A stretch of DNA of 39,475 bases from Alphaproteobacteria bacterium (GTDB taxonomy: Bacteria > Pseudomonadota > Alphaproteobacteria > Caulobacterales > Hyphomonadaceae). Positions 33,406-39,475 of this stretch are shown here, in pieces. The stretch covers positions 1 to 39,475 of the forward strand of contig JAGWYJ010000030.1 in the NCBI GenBank assembly GCA_018969425.1, written 5' to 3'. Every line of letters starts with the position of its first letter. The stretch's first letter is position 1. Made by a program: the position numbers and the translations under genes. The notes beneath the pieces are model-generated. The model ran no database searches. It was given only the letters and a program-made list of their open reading frames with translations, and was not told where the DNA came from.

Positions 33406-34698
33406 ATGGAGACCGGATCGCCTAAGACAGTCATTTCAGCTCCCGAGCTCAGAGCGGCCTCTCTGAATCTCGACTGTTTTTGCGAGACCCTCGACACCCC
33501 TCAGCTAGCCCGAGAGCTCGCCAGGCAAAGCGGCGATCCTGATTTTCATCGGAACCATGTCGCCAATCGGCCGCATCTGCTGTCCGGTGTGCCGGTTTTC
33601 GCCCCCCAATCCGCCAGACATTCCATGCTGGAGACGATCGCCGCTATCGAGGCGGTGGTCCAAACACCTTCCTTTCAGGCTCAGGTCCTTGAAAGCGCCG
33701 ATGACCCCCTGCTTCGCGATCGTGGTCCGGTTGGGGTCTTCATGGGCTATGACTTCCATCTTCATGACGGACCGCCGAGGCTGATCGAGATCAACACAAA
33801 CGCAGGGGGCGCCTTCCTCAACGCCGCCAGCGTGCGCGCCCATAAGGCCTGCTGCGCAGAAATGGATCCTGCTCTGAGAGAAGTGTGGTCGGAATCTTTC
33901 GAAGCCAATGTGATCGGCATGTTTCGCCAGGAGTGGATACGATCCGGCAGGCATCCCGAAGATCTGCGGCGTATCGCCATCGTCGATCAGGAACCCTCCG
34001 ATCAGTTTCTGTATCCAGAGTTCCTGCTTGCCCAACGGCTCTTCGAGCGTCATGGGATCGAGGCGATGATCATCGACCCCTCCGAGCTTCAATGTGAACG
34101 AACCAGCCTCACAGCCAGAGGGGTCAGTCTTGATCTGGTCTATAACCGCCTGACAGACTTCTCGCTGAGCGAGCCGCGCAACGCAGCGCTTAGACAGGCT
34201 CTGCTTGACGATCGAGCGGTTATCACGCCTGATCCGCGTGCGCACGCTCTCTATGCGGACAAGCGCAATCTAACCTTCCTTTCGGATCCTGATTTCCTAA
34301 GCGGTCTGAACATCGGGGACAAAGAACTCTCCGCATTGTCGGACATTCCGCGCGCCGTACTGGTCAGACCGGAGACCTCTGACGATCTGTGGCGTAAACG
34401 GGGGCGAATGTTTTTCAAACCAATGTCAGGCTATGGCGGCAAGGCGGTCTATCGCGGCGACAAGATCACGCGGCGGGTCTGGGAAGATATTCTGCAGGCG
34501 CCCTATATCGCTCAGGAACTGGCGACTCCCGGAGAGAGACGCATGCTTGTCGAGGGGACGGCCGTCGCACGAAAGATGGATGTGCGGATCTATACCTATG
34601 AGGGCGCGCCCCTGCTCGCAGCGGCCCGGCTTTACCAGGGCCAGACGACCAATTTCAGAACACCTGGAGGCGGCTTTGCCCCCGTGTTTTTCGTCTGA
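33406..34698 (+). CDS. ATP-grasp-like protein of unknown function
   Basis: This 430-residue protein appears to have an ATP-grasp-type ligase fold. MFFKPMSGYGGKAVYRG resembles the ATP-binding lysine and glycine-rich loop, and ARLYQGQTTNFRTPGGGFAP resembles the catalytic C-terminal segment. Earlier, PPRLIEINTNAGGAFLNAAS also looks like a ligand-binding loop. It may join an amino or carboxyl group to a peptide- or polyamine-like substrate; I cannot say which. The ATG has AAAGGCGG upstream. It sits 132 bp after the preceding gene with no FNR-type box of its own and is convergent with the 2-hydroxyacid oxidase. Confidence 0.55.
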   Translation: METGSPKTVISAPELRAASLNLDCFCETLDTPQLARELARQSGDPDFHRNHVANRPHLLSGVPVFAPQSARHSMLETIAAIEAVVQTPSFQAQVLESADDPLLRDRGPVGVFMGYDFHLHDGPPRLIEINTNAGGAFLNAASVRAHKACCAEMDPALREVWSESFEANVIGMFRQEWIRSGRHPEDLRRIAIVDQEPSDQFLYPEFLLAQRLFERHGIEAMIIDPSELQCERTSLTARGVSLDLVYNRLTDFSLSEPRNAALRQALLDDRAVITPDPRAHALYADKRNLTFLSDPDFLSGLNIGDKELSALSDIPRAVLVRPETSDDLWRKRGRMFFKPMSGYGGKAVYRGDKITRRVWEDILQAPYIAQELATPGERRMLVEGTAVARKMDVRIYTYEGAPLLAAARLYQGQTTNFRTPGGGFAPVFFV

Positions 34699-34748
34699 CG
34701 ACGTCGTGTCGCGACTGTCCTCCCGACAAAGCGGTCAGCCCACGGGCG

Positions 34749-35960
34749 TCAGATAGGCGTGAGATTGTTTCGTCCTATGGCGCCAATACGCGTCACGCCC
34801 GCCTGCCGCATGACTGACCGCAGTTCTTCATCCAGTATGCTCAGAACAGCCTCGACGCCCTCGGATCCGAAAGCCGATAATCCCCAGATATAGGGCCGCC
34901 CCACACAGACCGCGCTCGCGCCAAGAGACAGCGCCTTAAAGACGTCCGTTCCCCTTCGGACGCCTCCATCCATGAGAATCGGAATGCGGCGATTGATCTT
35001 CGCTGCGATGGCCGGCAGGACATCGAGGGTTCCCATAAGACTCTCTTCGGCTCTGCCCCCATGATTTGACACAATGACGCCGTCCGCACCGAAGGCGAGC
35101 GCCATCTCGGCGTCCTCAGGGGTCATGATTCCCTTCACGAGAACCTTCTTCTCTGTCCAATCACGAAGCCGACGAACAAACTCCCAGGTCAGGGAGGGAT
35201 TGTTCAGCGTTCTGGCTTTCCCCAGATCAAAGCGGTCGAACATCGCCTTACGTTTCACCAGGTCGGCAAAGCCGGCCGAGCGATCGTGACAGGAAGAACA
35301 ATCGCCAGGATCGGTGCGAGCCAGACGCTCCTGCGTCTCCCGCCTCATTCCCCCGGAAAGAAGATCAGATGTGAACACAATCGCGCTGGCTCCCGCTTTG
35401 TCGGCGCGCGTCACCAGAGACTTTGCGATCTCTGTGTCATTGGTCGGATAAAGCTGGAACCAGACAGGCCCCTGTCGGTCAGATATGACCGTCTCAATTG
35501 AGATATTGGTCATGGTCGAGAGTATCTGAAGAGCGCCATGCGACCGGGCCGCTCGCGCCACAGGCCTCTCCGCCTCATGATGGTAGGCTCGCTGGCTCGC
35601 CACAGGGGCGAGGACTACGGGCGAGGCCCACGTCTCGCCAAGAAGTTTTGTGGTCAAATCTATCCTGGAGACATCGACGAGACGACGGGCCTGAATGCCC
35701 CAGCGCCGGTAAGCGGCGCGATTGGCGTCAAGCGTACCGTCATCGAGCACGCCCGTCTGAAGATAACCGAAATGAGCCGGGCGCATGGTCCGTTCCGCAA
35801 TCGGAAGGAAATCGGATACATTCAGCGCATCCTTCGCCTGGACAATCTCCCGCGGGGACACACGGAGCGTCTGAGCAAGGGCCGCGCCAGGAAGGCCCCC
35901 TGCCGCAGCGCCGAGCGCCAGATATCGGAGGACGCCTCTCCTGCATGGGTCCGGATTCAT
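34749..35960 (-). CDS. Tat-exported FMN-dependent 2-hydroxyacid oxidase/dehydrogenase with CxxCH motif
   Basis: This 403-residue enzyme oxidises an L-2-hydroxy acid such as lactate to the keto acid. Its signal peptide has a twin-arginine start (CRRGVLRYLALGAAAG) and an ALA cleavage site, so it should be periplasmic. Family marks are PVWFQLYP, VLVKGIMTPEDA, the catalytic His300 in SNHGGR, and ILMDGGVRRGTDV. In the surface loop between strand 4 and helix 4 lies DCSSCHDR (Cys221, Cys224, His225), a CxxCH c-type haem signature that LldD-like enzymes do not normally carry. The ATG at 35960 follows AGGTGG; a GTG three codons upstream would overlap it. No clear FNR-type box precedes it. Confidence 0.85.
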   Translation of the reverse strand: MNPDPCRRGVLRYLALGAAAGGLPGAALAQTLRVSPREIVQAKDALNVSDFLPIAERTMRPAHFGYLQTGVLDDGTLDANRAAYRRWGIQARRLVDVSRIDLTTKLLGETWASPVVLAPVASQRAYHHEAERPVARAARSHGALQILSTMTNISIETVISDRQGPVWFQLYPTNDTEIAKSLVTRADKAGASAIVFTSDLLSGGMRRETQERLARTDPGDCSSCHDRSAGFADLVKRKAMFDRFDLGKARTLNNPSLTWEFVRRLRDWTEKKVLVKGIMTPEDAEMALAFGADGVIVSNHGGRAEESLMGTLDVLPAIAAKINRRIPILMDGGVRRGTDVFKALSLGASAVCVGRPYIWGLSAFGSEGVEAVLSILDEELRSVMRQAGVTRIGAIGRNNLTPI

Positions 35961-36128
35961 CCTGTCCACCTGCGTTCTCCAATACGTTCCGCAGCCATCG
36001 CGCTTTCACTCTGATCAGCGCAAACCTGAGAGAGTCACTCCACGCGCATGAGCTTCACGATAAGGACCGACAAATCAAGATCATCCCAGAAGCAGACGGC
36101 GAACCAATATCGGGAGAGCCGTTCTCAG

Positions 36129-36142
36129 TTGACTTGACGCAA
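36129..36142. promoter_or_regulatory. Degenerate FNR/FixK-like box upstream of ftsH
   Basis: TTGACTTGACGCAA has one perfect half-site (TTGAC) and one weak half-site (CGCAA where GTCAA is expected). If used at -41.5 it would start transcription close to 36177, the likely ATG of ftsH. That would give a nearly leaderless mRNA, so the call is weak. Confidence 0.3.
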
Positions 36143-36176
36143 GACCTTGTCGGACCAAACAGGGGCCTATTGCCGT

Positions 36177-38126
36177 ATGGCTCTGCAAGCATCCTCCGAT
36201 CGTGGTCGCCGTGGTCGATCCAGTCTGCCGTCATCCGATCCCCCCGAGGAAACGGAAGGCGGTCTGGGCGTTTGGCTGGTCATCGGGTCTCTGGCGGCAT
36301 TATGGCTTGTTCCAGCGGTTCTTTCGCTTCTCAATCCGGTACAGACGATCTCCTACGACACTTTCGAAAAGTGGCTGTCGTCAGACCGCATCCAGAGCGT
36401 ACGTGTCACACCTGACCGCATCGAAGGAATGACCAAGGGTACAACCGCAGAGCAGACACCCAAGCCGTTTCTGACCCTTCGGGTCGACCCAGACCTCGCG
36501 CAGAGATTTATCGATCGAGGCGTTCGGGTGGAGGGTGCGCCCTCATCGAGCCTGCTGACACGTATTCTCAGCTGGGTCGCGCCCGCTCTCGCCTTCTATC
36601 TCGTCCTGCTGCTTCTCAGCTCCCGCGCAGGTTCTGGCGGAGGGCTCGCCAGCTATCTGTCTGTTGGACGATCACGTGCGAAGCTGTATCGCGATACGGG
36701 ATCACCTGTCGCATTTGACGACATCGCCGGCGTGGATGAAGCAAAGGCTGAACTCCGCGAGGTTGTAGAGTTTCTCAAAAATCCGAAGGCGTTCGGTCGT
36801 CTCGGCGCCCGCTCGCCCAAGGGAATTCTTCTTGTTGGCCCGCCAGGGACGGGAAAGACCCTTATGGCCCGTGCTGTCGCCGGTGAAGCCGGAGTTCCCT
36901 TCTTCTCGATCTCCGGGTCTGAATTTGTGGAGATGTTTGTCGGTGTCGGAGCTGCGCGCGTTCGCGACCTGTTTGAACAGGCCAGGCGAGCTGCCCCCAG
37001 CATCATCTTCATAGACGAGCTGGATGCTCTGGGCCGCGCGCGCGGCAGCGTCTTTCTCGGCGGCTATGACGAGAAGGAGCAGACGCTCAATCAGCTCCTA
37101 GCCGAAATCGACGGCTTTGATCCGAGCTCGGGCGTCATCCTTCTGGCCGCCACCAATCGTCCGGAGATTCTTGACAAAGCCCTCCTTCGAGCCGGACGCT
37201 TCGATCGTCAGGTCCTCGTCGATCGTCCAGACCAGAACGGGCGGCTTGCTATTTTGAAGGTTCACGCCCGGAAGATCCGTCTTGCCCCTGAGATGAACCT
37301 CGACATTGTCGCGGGCCTGACTACCGGATTTGTCGGGGCCGATCTTGCAAACCTCGTCAATGAGGCCGCGATCGCCGCCACGCGACGAAACGGAACGTTC
37401 GTCACCCTTGCTGACTTCGAGAGCGCAATCGAACGCATCGTGGCCGGAATCGAAAAAAGAAGCAGAGTTCTCCGGCCCTCTGAACGAAAGCGTGTCGCGG
37501 TTCACGAGATGGGTCACGCCCTCGTCGCATCGGATCTCCCATCTGTCGATCCGGTTCAAAAGGTCTCAATCATACCCAGAGGTCTTGGGGCGCTTGGCTA
37601 TACGCTTCAGCGTCCCTCGGAGGAGCGCTTTGTTCTTTCCCGCAGAGATCTTGAAGAGCGCCTCGCCGTTCTTCTCGGTGGACGTGCTGCGGAGGCCCTG
37701 GTCTACCACGAGGATGTTTCGACCGGGGCGGCTGACGATCTGCAGCACGCGACACAGATCGCTCTGGATATGGTCGAGCGCTATGGCATGGCTGCAGAGA
37801 TCGGCGAGCGCAGTCTGACGCCAAGGTCCGAAACCCTCATCACTCCTTTTCCGGGCATGTCCGGGGCGTCTCAGGATACGCAGAGGGATGTCGATCTGGC
37901 TGTTCGAAAGCTTCTTGAGAACGCCTCCAGAACTGCAGAAACTATTCTCACGCGTCGGAAACCGGATCTGGACAGGGGTGTTGAGCTTCTCCTGCGCAGC
38001 GAGACACTCAATGCGTCTCAATTTCCGGCGCTCATGAAGCGATCTGAAGGCGACGCCTCTTCTGCGTCCGGAAAGTCCGCCAACTCGGGATCTTCTGAGG
38101 AGCCTATCGGCTCCGGCCCGCCATGA
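36177..38126 (+). CDS. ftsH: ATP-dependent zinc metalloprotease FtsH (paralogue)
   Basis: This 649-residue membrane AAA protease degrades damaged membrane and regulatory proteins. It has two membrane segments (about residues 34-51 and 130-146) flanking a periplasmic domain, Walker A GPPGTGKT at 221-228, the pore motif FVG in [19 protein letters not shown], and Walker [36 protein letters not shown] is the SRH. The zinc motif HEMGH is at 443-447, with Asp521 in GAADDL as third ligand. The frame extends to a TTG at 36147; the ATG at 36177 is preferred though its ribosome binding site is poor. Its position in a stress island suggests an accessory paralogue rather than the housekeeping FtsH. Confidence 0.9.
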   Translation: MALQASSDRGRRGRSSLPSSDPPEETEGGLGVWLVIGSLAALWLVPAVLSLLNPVQTISYDTFEKWLSSDRIQSVRVTPDRIEGMTKGTTAEQTPKPFLTLRVDPDLAQRFIDRGVRVEGAPSSSLLTRILSWVAPALAFYLVLLLLSSRAGSGGGLASYLSVGRSRAKLYRDTGSPVAFDDIAGVDEAKAELREVVEFLKNPKAFGRLGARSPKGILLVGPPGTGKTLMARAVAGEAGVPFFSISGSEFVEMFVGVGAARVRDLFEQARRAAPSIIFIDELDALGRARGSVFLGGYDEKEQTLNQLLAEIDGFDPSSGVILLAATNRPEILDKALLRAGRFDRQVLVDRPDQNGRLAILKVHARKIRLAPEMNLDIVAGLTTGFVGADLANLVNEAAIAATRRNGTFVTLADFESAIERIVAGIEKRSRVLRPSERKRVAVHEMGHALVASDLPSVDPVQKVSIIPRGLGALGYTLQRPSEERFVLSRRDLEERLAVLLGGRAAEALVYHEDVSTGAADDLQHATQIALDMVERYGMAAEIGERSLTPRSETLITPFPGMSGASQDTQRDVDLAVRKLLENASRTAETILTRRKPDLDRGVELLLRSETLNASQFPALMKRSEGDASSASGKSANSGSSEEPIGSGPP

Positions 38127-38131
38127 ACAGA

Positions 38132-38611
38132 TTAGAGCCAGGGCGGGGTACGGTGAGCTTGCCCGTCTGCAGCCGTCCCCCGCTCATCAAGCTCATCGAT
38201 CTGATCCAGGAGCTGCTCAAGGCGTCGACTGAGGCCGACGGCGTCAGACCCAAAGATTGCGGACGCCTCGTCAAGACCAAAGTCGAGAGCCGATACGAGA
38301 AAGAGCGCTCCTTTCACGTCGTAGGGGGCGATACGAAAAGGCCCTGTAGATGCCTCTGAGACCGCCCTGGCAGCTTCAGCAAGCCCAAGCCCAGAGGGCC
38401 CCGATCGGGCTGACGGGGCCGCCTCGAAGACTGCGCGGAAAGCGCTGAAGCGATCGGGGTTCGACTTCGTCTCCTCGATATCGCTTTGCTCCTTATCCAG
38501 ACTGGCCAGACATGCGTCAACAAAAGACGACGCACGGCATGTTGGAACGCCAAGCACAGTTGCAAACGCAGTCAGCTCTGTCTTAGCGGCCTCAGGCCTC
38601 CATACTTCCAT
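38132..38611 (-). CDS. Hypothetical protein
   Basis: This 159-residue soluble, mostly helical protein belongs to no family I recognise. It begins EVWRPEAAKTELTAFATVLG, has KSNPDRFSAFRAVFEAAPSA in the middle, and a C-terminal helix RRLEQLLDQIDELDERG. The start is set by GGAGG ten bases before the ATG; upstream ATGs lack such a site. It converges on ftsH with a 5-bp gap and faces the BON gene across the FNR/FixK-type box at 38668, which is 64 bp from its start. That placement is the best evidence that the gene is real. Confidence 0.55.
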   Translation of the reverse strand: MEVWRPEAAKTELTAFATVLGVPTCRASSFVDACLASLDKEQSDIEETKSNPDRFSAFRAVFEAAPSARSGPSGLGLAEAARAVSEASTGPFRIAPYDVKGALFLVSALDFGLDEASAIFGSDAVGLSRRLEQLLDQIDELDERGTAADGQAHRTPPWL

Positions 38612-38667
38612 CACGACACGCCTCCACTCTGTTCGTTGTTTTTTTCGCATGCCCGACGATTTCAAAG

Positions 38668-38681
38668 TTGATGAATGTCAA
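38668..38681. promoter_or_regulatory. FNR/FixK-type box shared by a hypothetical gene and the BON gene
   Basis: TTGATGAATGTCAA fits TTGAY-N4-RTCAA. Its centre is 64 bp before the minus-strand start at 38611 and 78 bp before the plus-strand start at 38753. Confidence 0.78.
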
Positions 38682-38752
38682 CGCATGTCCGCCCACATGA
38701 GGGAGAGTGCACGGGCCGCAGTGTCCGCGGCTCCAACACTGGAGATACCGAC

Positions 38753-39400
38753 ATGGACGACAAGACAATCAAGACGCTGGTCATGGATGAGCTGGAGTGG
38801 GAGCCGTCCATAGACTCCAATGATATCGGCGTGGCCGTTCAGGACGGAATCGTGAAGCTTTCCGGGTTTGTCGCCAACTACGCTCAGAAGCTGGATGCGG
38901 AAACCGCCGTCAAGCGCGTCAAAGGCGTCAGGGGATATGTCGAAGATCTTGAGGTCAGACCTTTTGCTCAGCCCTTCACTGATGAGGCCCTTGCGACTCG
39001 AATCGCAAATGTCATCGACTGGGATACGACCATCCCAAAGGGTCAGATCAAGGCGAAGGTCGAAAAGGGCTATGTCACACTCAGCGGGCAGGTGGAGTGG
39101 CAGTATCAGCGAACGGCGGCGGAGAATGTCGTACGTCCGCTGCAAGGCGTCCGCGGGGTCAGCAATCAGGTCACCGTCAAGGCTCGCGTTCAGGCGAATG
39201 ACGTCAAGAAGCGCATCGAAGACGCCCTCGCACGTCAGGCGGAGCTTGAAGCCTCGAAAATCCGGGTGACCATCGATGGAGGAAAGGTGCGGCTGGACGG
39301 CAAGGTAAGAGCCTGGTTCGAGCGGGACCTTGCAGAACGGGCTGCATGGGCGGCGCCTGGCGTCACGATGGTCGAGGATAATGTCTCCGTCGGCCTTTGA
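38753..39400 (+). CDS. Triple-BON-domain protein
   Basis: This 215-residue protein has three BON repeats of about 65-70 residues, each ending in a glycine-bearing strand: GIVKLSGFVANYAQKLDAET, GYVTLSGQVEWQYQRTAAEN and GKVRLDGKVRAWFERDLAER. BON domains bind phospholipid or other envelope ligands; related proteins (OsmY-like) are induced by osmotic and stationary-phase stress. No signal peptide is visible, so it would be cytoplasmic unless exported otherwise. The ATG at 38753 has GGAG eight bases upstream; the frame extends to 38675, overlapping the FNR-type box, so the shorter form is chosen. It ends at a hairpin. Confidence 0.9.
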   Translation: MDDKTIKTLVMDELEWEPSIDSNDIGVAVQDGIVKLSGFVANYAQKLDAETAVKRVKGVRGYVEDLEVRPFAQPFTDEALATRIANVIDWDTTIPKGQIKAKVEKGYVTLSGQVEWQYQRTAAENVVRPLQGVRGVSNQVTVKARVQANDVKKRIEDALARQAELEASKIRVTIDGGKVRLDGKVRAWFERDLAERAAWAAPGVTMVEDNVSVGL

Positions 39401-39408
39401 CCAGTAGC

Positions 39409-39436
39409 GGGAGGTCGCCTGAACGGGCGGCCTCCC
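39409..39436 (+). terminator. Hairpin terminator after the BON gene
   Basis: GGGAGGTCGCC pairs with GGCGGCCTCCC (one T-G wobble) across the loop TGAACG, eight bases past the stop codon. The downstream T content is modest (CTGCCTCGCCTTT). Confidence 0.65.
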
Positions 39437-39475
39437 CTGCCTCGCCTTTCCGGGGGGCGTCGCGGCGATCTGGAG

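Overview
The window looks like a chromosomal stretch from a high-GC Gram-negative bacterium, most likely an alphaproteobacterium and possibly of the Caulobacterales. This rests on the overall gene style, two Tat-type signal peptides, a periplasmic-type molybdenum hydroxylase, a compact class II ribonucleotide reductase and FixK/FNR-type operators. I cannot name a species. I recognise no rRNA, tRNA, CRISPR, insertion sequence, integrase or phage gene.

Region A (about 0.4-15.9 kb) is metabolic. It holds a LuxR-type regulator, a two-subunit isoquinoline-oxidoreductase-like molybdenum hydroxylase on the minus strand, a nucleoside hydrolase coupled to a ribokinase (nucleoside to ribose to ribose 5-phosphate), and a saccharopine-dehydrogenase-like oxidoreductase. 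A galactoside locus follows: a sodium/sugar symporter, a GH36 alpha-galactosidase, a GH42 beta-galactosidase, galK and galT. Together these would import or hydrolyse alpha- and beta-galactosides and feed galactose into the Leloir pathway. galE and a dedicated sugar regulator are not in the window.

Region B (about 15.9-39.4 kb) is a stress or low-oxygen survival island, and it is the notable part. Eight intergenic 14-bp palindromes of the form TTGAY-N4-RTCAA, the recognition pattern of the CRP/FNR family (FNR, ANR, FixK, DNR), lie at 15918, 19036, 20065, 20703, 23832, 26442, 30492 and 38668. A degenerate ninth is at 36129. Each centre is roughly 60-105 bp before a start codon, and I found none in Region A. 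The downstream genes are: an oxygen-independent (B12) ribonucleotide reductase with an SDR enzyme; a DUF883-type membrane-anchored protein; a tandem universal stress protein; a small heat-shock protein; a DUF2267 protein with a P-type cation ATPase; a small phasin-like protein with a decayed phosphotransferase/kinase-like protein; an uncharacterised membrane protein; an ADP-forming acyl-CoA ligase with an MgtC/DUF4010 membrane protein; a TPR lipoprotein with a single-pass membrane protein; FtsH; an orphan protein; and a triple-BON protein. An ATP-grasp-like protein and an exported FMN-dependent 2-hydroxyacid oxidase with a CxxCH motif sit in the island without a clear box.

The content closely parallels the mycobacterial DosR dormancy regulon, which includes nrdZ (class II RNR), hspX (Hsp20), ctpF (P-type ATPase), several universal stress proteins, the Rv2004c phosphotransferase/kinase-like protein and storage-lipid synthesis. 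Here, however, it appears to be wired to an FNR/FixK-type regulator. No CRP/FNR protein or FixLJ pair is encoded in the window, so the regulator must lie elsewhere. Functions of individual genes are family-level inference from sequence read by eye; no database search was run.
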